NCBI GenBank assembly: GCA_049724395.1
Contig: JAUGWO010000208.1
Coordinates: forward strand, 28,163-92,162
Direction of reading: 5' to 3'
DNA: 64,000 nucleotides
Source: Spongospora subterranea f. sp. subterranea
Lineage: Eukaryota; Endomyxa: Phytomyxea; Phytomyxea; Plasmodiophorida
In this document: positions 53,331 through 63,299 of the stretch, piece by piece
Position numbering within the stretch: the first letter of the stretch is position 1
Layout of the letters: each line of letters opens with the position of its first letter
Made by a program: the position numbers and the translations under genes
Notes under the pieces: model-generated
What the model was told of the DNA's origin: nothing
The model's input: the letters and a program-made list of their open reading frames with translations, nothing else
Database searches by the model: none

Positions 53331-53880
53331 CCTACACACATTACCCGAATGGATCCATCGAGGTAATCAACAAAGTGATATTATCTGCATTCAGGTGTGT
53401 TATATCAGAGTTGAGATGGAATAAGGAAGATTGGCCAATTGCTGATCAAGGCGATTGAGCATGGGCTCAATCATAAACCACAGAAACGGTTGCGTTGGAG
53501 AGCGCCAGTTACGGTTCATACTGGGGACAAGGCAGATAATCCAGTGGGACTAATATTTAAGAAACCTGGGACAGGTGTGGAACACATCAATGATATATCA
53601 TTGAATAGTGGGCAAATAGGGATCATGGTAGAGAAATTGCAGGTGCAACTAGCACAAATGCATAAGGAAGTGCTGGGAGTGACAAATTCTGAGAGGCATC
53701 AGAAGAGGAATAAGGCATCAACTGGAAGATTGAAACCTAATTTCGGGATTGGCGATTATGTATTAACCAGTCCTAATGTCACAAAATCAGGCGAGAAACT
53801 ATATTTTAAATGGAAGGGGAGCTTGGTTCCTGTCTGTCCCTGTTGGTGGCAGGCATGTCCGGGTGAGTGTTGGACATGAG
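53331..53880 (+). pseudogene. Gypsy integrase C-terminal fragment
   Basis: Begins exactly where the right palindrome arm ends. The plus strand reads YPNGSIEVINKVILSAFRC, ELRWNKEDWP, then in another frame LIKAIEHGLNHKPQKRLRWR with APVTVHTGDKADNP, and later KPNFGIGDYVLTSPN, KLYFKWKG. This is the end of a Ty3/Gypsy integrase and fits the missing 3' part of family A. A frameshift is present near 53,440. It runs into SINE-like repeat A at 53,816. Confidence 0.7.
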
Positions 53881-54104
53881 TTCGAAACCCCGTGAGTGAT
53901 GGAATTTTGGGAGACCCCCCAAGGTTGCATCCAATGCGGAAAAGTAGAGTGAATGTTGAGCACGAAGGTCTGACCACGTGGCCTCTAATGAATGTGGGAG
54001 AGCGAGCTGCTTGCAGTAAACTCGGAAACTCTGGATAGGCAATGTAATCAGGTGTGGGCAGGTCCCAATCGGTGTGGTCGTTAGGACAGATTATGTTGCT
54101 GAAT
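53816..54104 (+). repeat. SINE-like repeat A, second copy
   Basis: Matches 32,974 onwards for about 130 bp: GCTTGGTTCCTGTCTGTCCC, GTTGGTGGCAGGC, GAGTTCGAAACCCCG, ACCCCCCAAGGTTG, GCGGAAAAGTAGAG. Beyond that the two copies diverge. Confidence 0.4.
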
Positions 54105-54245
54105 CCAGCTGGTCTAATAGGTTCCTTCATTGGATACCCAAGCTACTTGTAGCGGCCAGGCGGAAGTAGGGAAAGCCTGGTAGTACACAGGCTTACTCAA
54201 CCCATAAGAACCCGCGATCCTTTGTATACCATACCATACCATTCC
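54105..54245 (+). repeat. SINE-like repeat B, first copy
   Basis: Matches 55,076-55,206: CTGGTCYAAKAGGTTCC, ACCCAAGCTACTTGTAGCGG, CCAGGCGGAAGTAGGG, CATAAGAACCCGCGA, ending in a short tandem ATACC tail (TATACCATACCATACCA). Confidence 0.75.
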
Positions 54246-54247
54246 CA

Positions 54248-54402
54248 ATGTCTTAGGTATATAAGGACCCGAGAATGATGGCCTTGTGCCATCATGTAGT
54301 ACCTTTGGGTCAGTTGGTAACTGTGTATCTCGGACGCAGTTCCTAACAGTATGATGGCACAAGGCCATCATTCTCGGGTCCTTATATACCTAAGACATTT
54401 GG
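54248..54402. repeat. inverted repeat with about 48-bp arms and a TATA-like motif
   Basis: Left arm ATGTCTTAGGTATATAAGGA through CCTTGTGCCATCAT (54,248-54,295); the right arm is its reverse complement (about 54,351-54,398). The spacer is about 55 bp. TATATAAGG sits in both arms facing inwards, like an LTR core promoter, so this may be two facing LTR ends of the adjacent Gypsy fragment. Confidence 0.8.
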
Positions 54403-54409
54403 ATCATGA

Positions 54410-55345
54410 CATCTATAGGCAATCCGTTATCAATAGCACGAGACATCATGTCTTCCATTGACTTCAAACTGTCTTCTGGGAAATCTTCCCAATAATAATA
54501 TCATCATCGTTGTACAAATCCCAATTACTGATATTATCCTCATTGTTGCCGCCTAATGTCTTCTTTAAATTTAGCGACTCTAGAGCATCCTTAGAATTTA
54601 TCCCCACCTCTTTCAACAAATATTCACCTAGCAATATTTCATCTAATGGTGAATCCCACAGCAAACCTCTCCAGTTCCGAATGATCAGTTCGCCCGTTGT
54701 TGTATACAGGGTCAGATCAGCCAACATGTCATGTGTTGCTTCCGCCACTGTCTTATCTGGCAATATTAACATAATTGCCTTTGCCAGTTTCCTTATACCC
54801 ATCTTATCATCGATCCTCTGCGTTCTTCGCAATGATCATCGGTATAACTGTCGACTGGGTACCAATGTCTAACAACCCTGGAAATATCATTCCTGCATCG
54901 ACATTCTAACACTCAACTGTTTGTCTGCAGTTGACGGATCTTGCATTTCTGACACTTTGTAGAAATCACTACTGTTGGATCCTGTCGTAGTCCTGACATA
55001 AAGATCACCGTTCTGTTGGCTCTCTATGCTAGCAACACCAATCCGACAAATCCGCATATACTGTCCATCGCTGTCCTGGTCCAAGAGGTTCCCCCAGTAA
55101 AACCCAAGCTACTTGTAGCGGCCAGGCGGAAGTAGGGTAAACCTGGTAGTACACAGAATTACCCAACTCATAAGAACCCGCGAACATTTGTATACCATAC
55201 CATACCATTCCATCGCTGTATGGTTTATTCTTAAACAAAACTTTCATTTTGTTTTTGTGTTTAACCAAGAGCGATTCCATCTCTGTCTTCGATGGTTTCT
55301 GTGGACACTTGGACATACTATGTCCCTCCAAACCGCAATACTTTT
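54410..55345 (-). pseudogene. Gypsy gag-protease fragment of a related family, split by a SINE-like insertion
   Basis: The minus strand reads a knuckle end (YCGLEGHSMSKC), KTEMESLLVKHKNKMKVLFK, NKPYSDG, then after the insertion QYMRICRIGVASIESQQ, and further LILPDKTVAEATHDMLADLT and WDSPLDEILLGEYLLKEVG. The order and motifs parallel family A (CRIGKVVD, LELPDKTRAQATHEVYADLT, WDTPSDEVFIGEDLLKELG) but with many substitutions, so it is a sister family. Protease active site and reverse transcriptase are not visible here. Confidence 0.68.
55065..55217 (+). mobile_element. SINE-like repeat B, second copy, with 11-bp target duplication
   Basis: Inserted in the minus-strand Gypsy frame. TCCATCGCTGT occurs at 55,065-55,075 and again at 55,207-55,217, flanking 131 bp that match 54,105-54,245. 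Removing the insert and one duplicate joins NKPYSDG to QYMRICRIG in frame. A variable-length duplication of 11 bp and an ATACC-repeat tail point to LINE-assisted retroposition. Confidence 0.82.
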
Positions 55346-55453
55346 ATTGAAATGTTTTTGTACACACTAGTAATCATGGACTGGAGTAGCCGGTGCACGC
55401 TTATCCACTTTCATCAACAGATCGCCTTTGAACATAAATTTACTGATTCCGTC

Positions 55454-56160
55454 TCAAACTTTCGTTAAAGTCATACCTAAGCGTTCGTTGCAACTTTTGT
55501 ACTGAAAAGAGCCAGTTCCCTTTGAATGCAGAAGACGGAACGCTTCTTGAAGAGTTTCTTGAGACGCGGCATGATATGAGTTATCGTCGAACCCGAGGAT
55601 AGAATGCATCTGATTATTCAGGTCCTCGTCGTTGTCCGCATGCGTTACAACGGCAGGTTCCACATCCAAGTCCTTTTGCAACTTGACAGGTGCAAAGGGA
55701 CACCTGCTTCCTTTTCTATGTCCATCGCGAGATATTACTCCGTGATCCTTGCACAAAGTGCACGACTTCTTTTTTCTTGTAGAAATTTTGAGCGCAGTGT
55801 TCATCGATGAAGCATTTGTAACATCCGTTGTATTGCGCCCACGCTTCTTTGCTTCGCGTTGCGGGCCTCTTGGAATAACAGTGTTGCATCCCACAGGTAT
55901 TGTTGTTCGAGTTCCGTCCGCTGAAGCGAGAAAGTTTGATAGAAGGGCAGACAACCGCTTATAGCTATTGGCACTATTTTTGGCAACAGCCACGGTTTCT
56001 TTGCTCAGGTTCATCAAATGTGCAACCCTGGAAACTTCTTTGTCAGGAAAAACGATCTTGTTATAATCACCCAATCGAATTTGTTGTTCGACACAGGCCA
56101 AACCTTCACCATCGTCGTATACTTCTGATGCACACAAATGGAGAATATCATCGCACTGTG
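55454..56160 (-). pseudogene. C-terminal zinc-knuckle fragment, possibly of a MULE transposase
   Basis: A minus-strand open stretch with helical parts (KEVSRVAHLMNLSKETVAVA, SYKRLSALLSNFLAS), a basic linker (PQREAKKRGRN) and a cysteine/histidine cluster CTLCKDHGVISRDGHRKGSRCP, similar in form to zinc knuckles after FAR1/MULE transposases. The catalytic part is absent. The identity is a guess from layout. Confidence 0.35.
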
Positions 56161-56290
56161 GATTAAGAATATTTAACCTGGCACATGCAAAAGAAAATAA
56201 CGGATGGCGATTGAGTCTCCACCTTCAATGCAAAAGCTTTTCCTGTACAGTATGTGGTCAGATATTTCTAGCCCTTGTATTTAACTGTTT

Positions 56291-57400
56291 CTAGTAGTCA
56301 GTAATTGATATGGGAAGTTGCCCAGTATTGACAAGCTTCCCTTTCCCTAAACGTGGAATACGGAACCTGTTCCCGCCTCCGTCGTCCATGTAAGAGAGCA
56401 TCACGCTTTGTAATGTCAAGAAGATATTGTTGAGCTTCTGAGATTCCAACTTCTCAAACGCATTTGAAACGGCTGCTATTAGTTCATGTTGTATAGATTG
56501 AATTGCGTTGAAAAATCCCAGGTCCAGAACATTGAAATCTGGACTGTTTGGTGGCTGACACATCAGCCTAATATCATAACCATCTTCCTGCGCACAAAGT
56601 CGAAAACTGCTCGTGATCAGGCTTGATATGCGGCCGAGCAGTATTTTGCTAAATATAGAGTGGAGCAGACCTTGTAAATTTCGTTCGAATTGCGGGTAGA
56701 ACCTTTGTCAACAGGGCGCTAAGGTACTGGTTTTGGTTACTTATCACAGGCTTCGTCACCGCTGTGCCCCTTTGTCGGCTTATGCTCGAACGTTTTGCAG
56801 GTTCCGAAGTTACGAACGCCAGATGTCAAATTTTCCGTCAAAATCGCAAGTTTTCCTGTCATCAAATCTTGTTCTAGCAACAGCTGCAAGGAACATGATT
56901 TCTTTATGGATATCTTGCTTTTGCATGAACGATACGGTTCTTCTTCGTCTGCCGTCAGATAAAATGTGGCGCGGTCGCGAGCAAGATAAAACCACTTTTC
57001 ATTAATATACACTATGTCAAGCATTATTTTTAATTTTGGTGAGGTAGAAATAGAAGAGGGCTCAAGCATCGAAATACAAAAAGCGATTTGAGCGATCTCG
57101 TTTCATTCAGTGAGAAGAGGCTTTAACGACTTTGTATGACGCCGGATAATGCCTTTTTTTAGGTTGACGATGTGATGTAGCGGCAGAAATACCCGTTGCT
57201 GCAGATAGATGTCTAAGGGTGTCCGTTGCGCTCAAAGGAACGGTAGCGATATCGGAAGAAATGTTGGGGTAGTTCCGTTTCCGCCCGCAGTTCTCTTTCA
57301 GATGTGGTACAACTGCTGCAGTGGCTCCTGCTGCCAATGAATCTTTTCCTCGATGTCAATTCCGGCTAATCATGAGTTAAGATACGTTGATTTCGGCTCC
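56291..57400 (-). pseudogene. mariner/Tc1-type transposase, decayed, minus strand
   Basis: Minus-strand DDE transposase in broken frames. N-terminal helix-turn-helix-like part (RKRNYPNISSDI, VPLSATDTLRHLSAATG) at 57,107-57,337, a YINEKWFYLARDRA segment (first catalytic region; the family has DEKWFY, here N) at about 56,970, KEIMFLAAVARTRFDDRK, and the C-terminal QPPNSPDFNVLDLGFFNAIQ with FRIPRLGKGKL. Stops and shifts separate the pieces. It faces a second copy starting at 57,521. Confidence 0.7.
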
Positions 57401-57520
57401 GATAATAGCGAACACCCCCCTTTTTGGGTTTTCCAGTGATCTCCAACATCGTCAAAAGACTGTGGTACACAACTCTTCGAGCATCGTTGCTCAACACTCA
57501 GCCACAAATCCATCAAGAAC

Positions 57521-58112
57521 CTTCTCGCAGGGACATTGATAACCTACGGTGTTAAGGTGAACAAGGAAATATACAGGAAATGTCTGTTAGAACAACTGTT
57601 ACTTGCAATACGCGACACATGGCCTTTAACTCACGATGTTGATCAGCCGATATTTATACAACTGGATAATGCCAAGCCGCATGTTCAACTTGATGATTCG
57701 GAGTTTTTTGAGGGCATGGCGAAAGAAGCCTGTCAATTAAATGTTCGCTTGATATTTCAACCTGCAAACAGTCCTGATTTCAGCGCCTTGGACCTAGGGT
57801 TTTCCGGGCGATCCAATCCTTGCAGCAGTGCGAGGCACCCAAAGGATCGACGACCTGATCGTCGCGGTGAAAAACTTATTCCGAAAGATATCAGCCGAAT
57901 CCTCGAACGTTGTGTTCAGAGGAACGACTATAAAATTCCTCACATTGGCAAAGCAAAGCTCACCAGAGAAGATAGACTGCCAATGCAAATTAGTTGTGAC
58001 TCCGCAGTCAAAATTATCAAGCCTTGAAGTGCCACTAGAGGCAAAAACGGACGGACTATTTGCGACTTTTGCGTGTGACTATTTTGAACTATCCGTGACT
58101 ATTCCCGACTAA
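57521..58112 (+). pseudogene. mariner/Tc1-type transposase C-terminal half, plus strand
   Basis: Reads LITYGVKVNKEIYRKCLLEQ, IFIQLDNAKPHVQLDD (second catalytic Asp, QxDNAxPH), LIFQPANSPDFSALDLGF (third catalytic position), then in another frame RGTQRIDDLIVAVKNLFRKI. Same family as the minus-strand copy next to it but clearly different in sequence. Frameshift at about 57,800. Confidence 0.75.
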
Positions 58113-58290
58113 TGGTAGCCAAAACCCCTAGGACTATTTATGACTATAACGGACTAATTCCGACTATTGTCCTAGTACTATTTCTGACTATCATGGACTA
58201 TTTACGACTATTGATTTCGACGTTTATACATACATTGCGACTATTTACGACTTTGTCCAACGTCTAAATTGTGACTAAATATGACTTTCC
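58040..58290. repeat. GACTATT-rich low-complexity array
   Basis: The motif GACTATT or close forms (GACTATTTGCGACTTTTGCG and similar) recurs roughly 15-20 times in 250 bp at irregular spacing of about 9-20 bp. Confidence 0.8.
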
Positions 58291-58415
58291 TGACTATACA
58301 TTAATCATAATACATTCTTCAAAACTGAAAAGAATTAAAATATATAGTGTATTTACTGCATGCAGCTGCAACTCCAATTACACGCGAGATCTTCAAACAA
58401 ACATGGCTTTTGCGG

Positions 58416-59020
58416 GTCACAATTTTTCGGACCACATAGACAGAGAGCATGACAATCATCGATCGCCCATTTGCACTTATTATATGACAATGTACTGGAG
58501 AGCAGAAGCTGTTGCCGGTGCGGGACACAATCTAACACGTAAACATATGGAAAGACCGAAATCACCGGCTAAAAAGAGCCAAGCCGTACATCCAGTTAAT
58601 GGAGGTGATCGAATCTGATCCATATCATTACTGTGCAGACTGGCACCATAAAAAGTGTGAACAATCCCCCCAATTTGTTCGAACCATTACACAAAATATG
58701 GACCAGAATGCATGTCAACCATCGCCCATTTGCACTTATCATGTGATCATGTACTGGAGAGCAGAAGCTGTTGCCGGTGCGGGACACAATCTAACACGTA
58801 AACATGATGGAAAGACCGAAATCACCGGCTAAAACGAGCCAAGCCGTACATCCAGTTAATGGAGGTGATCGAATCTGATCCATATCATTACTGTGCAGAC
58901 TGGCACCATAAAAAGTGTGAACAATCGCCCCCAAATTTGTTCGAACCATTACACTATATATGGACCAGAATGCATGTCAATCATCGCCCATTTGCACTTA
59001 TCATGTGATCATGTACTGGA
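58416..59020. repeat. tandem repeat of about 260 bp, two copies and a partial third
   Basis: CGCCCATTTGCACTTAT starts copies at about 58,464, 58,723 and 58,985. Shared inner stretches include GTACTGGAGAGCAGAAGCTG, GCCAAGCCGTACATCCAGTT and ACTGTGCAGACTGGCACCAT. The copies differ by a few substitutions and 1-3 bp indels. No ORF of note. Confidence 0.92.
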
Positions 59021-59526
59021 CAAGGAAGCTGTTCCGGGTGATAAGCCTGCACGAGTCAAGCATACAATATCGTAGTAGATTGTGAATAATGATTGACAAA
59101 TGATATATCGGGTAGAAGGCGTATCCCTCAGGCTCAGCCCTATACCCATCAACATGTCTCCCAATAGAACAACAAACCACGAAATCGGTATCAACATGAA
59201 GGGCGCATCGGGGACTCCGGACTGCTGAGTGGACTTGACTCTGACTTGAGTCTGTGATGAGACTGTGCTACTACTAGTACTTTATGGCCGCGCCATGGAA
59301 AACACAGTCAGTGGTAGGTAGCCGTACTGTACACTTTACTGTTGCCGAGTCCGTTCCAGGTATATGATGCTGAAGAAATTGGGCGCCAAAAGCATCACCG
59401 AGAGACGACCGAAGAATATTGGCATAATTGGATTTCGCCATGATGAGTCAAATTCCCGAATGTGTGTCGGAATCATAAATCGTAAGAATCCTTGATTTTT
59501 TAAAAACCGCAAAGGGGTCCGACCCT
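59021..59526. other. intergenic sequence, no gene seen
   Basis: Contains a short GACTTGACTCTGACTTGAGT low-complexity patch near 59,232 and nothing else recognised. Confidence 0.4.
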
Positions 59527-60180
59527 GTGATTATCGCAAATCAAGATTCGGGTTTGTCAGACGATGCCACGTTGTATCAAGCTCAAATGGTCCCTTTCAT
59601 AATCGGATCACTGCTCTCCTCTGGTAGGAACTCATTGTTATTTTTTTTTCAAGGTGCTCGTGGACTTCCTGTTACCAACGAACGGAAGGCCTTACTATCT
59701 TTCCAAAGGGAAATGGTAGAATATTTCGAGTTAGTCAATGTTTTGGTGATTGTTGATGGGATCGTGTCTGATTTTATAAACTATTTGAAGCATGACCTGC
59801 CCAAGTACCATTAACGCACAGTGCATGCTCATGGCTTGCCGGTTGGCCTTCCCTAAGGCCAAAGTCGACCATGTCATGGCAAAATCTGGTAAAACCACAT
59901 TACTTCCGTTCATTGAATATCCTCATTTTAAGTGCAGCGGTACTGCAAAGACTTCAAAACAAAACCACCGTCGCTAAAAGGAACAAACGGCGTCGCGAAG
60001 CAGTGGAGTTGCCTTGCAGCGACACTGCAGAAATCCCGATTGACGTGTTTTTGAGGGCAGTTCGTCATTGCCTGGCAAGTGGCGACCCCGTTATCAATGT
60101 CAATGACGAAAATTGGTGGTCTGGGAAGAAGAATTTATCGAAAACTGTAAACATGCTTAAAAGCATGAAACCTATATAAA
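59527..60180 (+). other. unknown open segments upstream of the Tnp2-like transposase
   Basis: Plus-strand open pieces: DATLYQAQMVPFIIGSLLSS with LLSFQREMVEYFELV, then FPKAKVDHVMAKSGKTTLLP in another frame, then IPIDVFLRAVRHCLASGDPV and NWWSGKKNLSKTVN. They read like protein but match no domain I know. They may belong to the Tnp2-like element that follows or be a decayed host gene. Confidence 0.3.
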
Positions 60181-60398
60181 CAATTCTAGTCCAGGTTTTG
60201 CTTATTTCCTGTATATATTTGTCGTAACAGAAAGTAATATGACTTTATCTGGTTTCAGCATTGTAAATCAAATCTGAATGGCGTGTTAAGATATCCGCTT
60301 GAACTATAACTCTTTTGGAACGGTATCTTGTTGACCCGTACTGTTTATAATCAATTGGGTCGATCGTCAGCTATCGAATTTGTGAGCCATCATTTCAT

Positions 60399-61830
60399 AT
60401 GCGAGCCAGTAGTCCACGAACAAAAGTATGGTGCCCCTGTTGCCTTCGTTTGGTAGATCCCCGAACTTTAAAGGCTCATATGCAAAGAATGCCTGAGGAT
60501 GATGCTGTAGTGGTGCATGGGCTGGAAAACCAACATTCCAATTGTATGCATGAGGATGGGGCTATTGTGGAGTTTGGCATGGGAAACGAACAGGGTGATG
60601 ATGAGAACAGTGGGATGAATGATTTGAGCAATGATGAAGATATCAATGCTGATCCTGGAGCCGAAGCCGTCGATTCGCTTGATGAATCAGGTAATGCAAG
60701 TGTCAATGACACAACAAAAAATAGTTCTAAAGTGTCGATAATCTGCATTAGATAGCGAGATCAGTAAATTTGATGACGTCGACGATATAGGAGCGCTAAC
60801 ACCAACCTCATCTGTCAGTGACCAGGCTGATTTTGATGATAATATTGCATCAGATGGAGCATTGCCTTTCGGTTCGTTCATCACACAGATTGATGATCAG
60901 TTAAAGCAGGCAAAATATAACCTTCGTAACCAAGAAATGGCCCACTTTACCGATAACATGCGGTTGGGAATGACAGACCCACAAAGAAAGACTTATATGG
61001 TCAAAATAATGGAGATTCTAGACAATAAGATCAGAAGCCATCAGAATCAAGCAATGTTCGAAGAGGCGATGAAGTCTCACCTTCGAGATATGAACTCGGT
61101 CGTGGATGAGCATGGATTACACCGAGTCTTATGGGAAAATTTTCCAATGTCTTGGGACGACGCCAAGAGCGGTATTCTGTCAACGCTTTTCAATTTCCAG
61201 CCTCTTCGCCTGAATTCCTGCCCGTCAGGACATTGTGTTTTCATTGATGAATTGGCAAACCTTTCAGCCTGTCCGAGCTGCGGCAGCACAAACAAGGTTC
61301 CATTTCTATATATGACCATCAGCTTTGTGCTGCAATCGTTGATGGCAAGTCGTGCTATTGCAGAAAAAATTTGGAGTGGCTTTCATGCGATTGAGAAGCG
61401 CATTCACGTTATTTACCACGACCGGTGAGAAGCCTAGCGAGATAGATGGTTGGGATACAGGAGACCTTTTTTACGAGAAGTATGTTCCAGAACATATCGA
61501 ACGACTAGCTCATATCAGAACAACCCATAATAGTCGAGGATTGGTCTTATGCTTAGGTGATATACCACTCGAATTCACAGTTGATATTGCCCTTTTTTCC
61601 TGACCTGATATTACCAGGACATAACACTGATGGGGTCCAGCCATATAATTCTTCACTGAAATCACTCTGGCCCCACTTATGGACTCTAATGACGCTCCCC
61701 GCTATGGATATGTGTAAACCATCAGCAATGTTCATGACCTGCTCAGCATATTGGCCGTCGATGGCCGTTTGGGAGCTGAAGATTTATTCGCCTTCAAGGC
61801 ATGCCTTGAAGGCGAATAAATCTTCCTAGG
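60399..61830 (+). pseudogene. Tnp2-like (CACTA/EnSpm or Plavaka-type) transposase, decayed
   Basis: Opens with an N-terminal zinc-finger-like VWCPCCLRLVDPRTLKAHMQ and a long acidic region. The next frame has DPQRKTYMVKIMEI and a cysteine cluster, SCPSGHCVF...LSACPSCGSTNKVPFLYM, typical before the catalytic part of Tnp2-type transposases. Then IDGWDTGDLFYEKY and, in yet another frame, NTDGVQPYNSSLKSLWPHLW with LMTLPAMDM, which resembles the family DGV...S.WP...NLP block. There are at least three frame breaks. A perfect 48-bp palindrome lies at its 3' part. Superfamily placement is tentative. Confidence 0.58.
61778..61825. repeat. perfect 48-bp palindrome
   Basis: GAAGATTTATTCGCCTTCAA then GGCA is followed at once by its exact reverse complement (24 + 24 bp, no spacer). 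Confidence 0.97.
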
Positions 61831-62239
61831 CAATATACTTGGCAATTTTCCTATTTGAGTCTGACGGAGAAAGACATTGGCAAATGCAGCGACGCTACCG
61901 AGCAATGCCCAGAAAATAGTGATGGTATATTAGGATCTTGTGTCTGTGACGCTGTGACGGGCATCATACTGATTGTGGACACTTATTTCGCAACATTTTC
62001 CGAACCCAAAGTGGACATTAAAAAAAAACGGAGGGAGTATTTGAACTTTAGCCCGCCGAACTTCCGAAGAAATGCCTGCCCATACATCTTCTATGGACAT
62101 TGTGTGTTTTGAAAAACATATGACAACAGAGGATGTTGCGACTTCGCGGTTCCGGTGTACGCCTAAATCGTACAGAAACTGGATCTGGAAAGTAATACAG
62201 TCCATCAACAATTAGGATCTGGTACGATATTATAGAAGC
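61831..62239. other. unassigned sequence
   Basis: A short plus-strand open frame (61,855-62,112) has no domain. A 13-bp ACGGAGGGAGTAT at 62,028-62,040 is the reverse complement of the Stowaway-like motif at 23,404. Confidence 0.35.
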
Positions 62240-62700
62240 ATTATACATTTCAATTTGTGATATATTGGCATAGGTGAACCCCGCTGACAGATTGGATAAT
62301 TGGAACATATTAGACGGATCCTGCATCGTTGATGGGGTGGACTGTTTCATCAACGAGCATCGCCCAATGAACAAGAATTATTATTCACACAAATTTTCCT
62401 TGTGGTGGCAACTCAGACTTAAAAATCGCGAGAAAGCAATTCATTTCGATTCTCGAGCCTCAGGAACGCTGCTTGGCCGACAAAGGCTTCAAAGACGATG
62501 GCTTTTTTGAAACCCCGTTTGTACAACCTGTTACAGAGTTTGCATTGCCGTTCAACCGACAGCACAAGGCCCAGATGGCGTGCCATGAAACCATCAACAA
62601 GCGCATTAAACAATCTAAGGGCAAAATCCTAGAACTCCTCTCGACTACAAGACTCATAAGGAATCAATTGATTCTGCGTTCCGGTCTGTTGGATTGAATG
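62240..62700 (+). pseudogene. IS5/Harbinger-like DDE transposase fragment
   Basis: Reads ILDGSCIVDGVDCFINEHRP and NKNYYSHKFSLWW (first catalytic Asp region, VDGxxxxI..P....YSHK), then in another frame LADKGFKDDGFFETPF (second Asp region) and CHETINKRIKQSKGKILELL (HETxNxRxK, catalytic Glu region). The pieces are close together, so the central part has been partly deleted. No ends were found. Confidence 0.6.
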
Positions 62701-63229
62701 CCAAAGCCAAGACTCACGCTGCCCGAGGTTCCGGAGCAAGGATGGATGAATTAGGTGGCGCATCCGCCTCTGCCTCGAGAAGCCATCAGACCTCTGGCCG
62801 GATTTTCTCCGGCGCAAGGAAACTTTCATCTCCAGCGTGCCGTAATTAAACCTCCTGAAGCGCTGAAACTGATGCTCTTTCCTATAGTTGAGACTTGTCT
62901 GAACCAGATTTCTACCGAGGAATATTGTCATCCTATTGCGGCAAAAGGATTCCTTTAAAACTCAGAACCGTGATTTTTGCAGGATTCTGTATTTATGAGA
63001 TCGAAGTATCCTGAGCATCCTTTATGGAGTGCTAAGATATTGTGACATCTATCGTAATTTCTCCCGCGATTTACTCACAGCAGTCAGCAAAGCTTGTGAC
63101 CCGACGGAAAATCGGCTACAACAAGTGATGCCAGCACTGTCTTGTCAGGAATGTTAATACAAACGATGTTAATAGTGCATTTGCCCAGTTCGGACGGTAC
63201 GCTTCAATCCTTAATTAATAATATACGCT
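62701..63229. other. sequence with an unassigned open segment, then no gene seen
   Basis: A plus-strand frame running from within the preceding fragment reads DYKTHKESIDSAFRSVG and ARGSGARMDELGGASASASR up to about 62,850; it has no recognised domain. The rest is non-coding to the eye. Confidence 0.3.
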
Positions 63230-63299
63230 GTCAGTAGAACGATCGCTAGTACGGTCGTCGTACGGTCATGACAGTATCCCCCTTTCGGCCGCGGTGCCT

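Noticed and set aside
53840-53890. Genuine tRNA gene at the GAGTTCGAAACCCCG box
   Set aside because: No acceptor stem or paired T-stem can be folded by eye; better described as a tRNA-like repeat.
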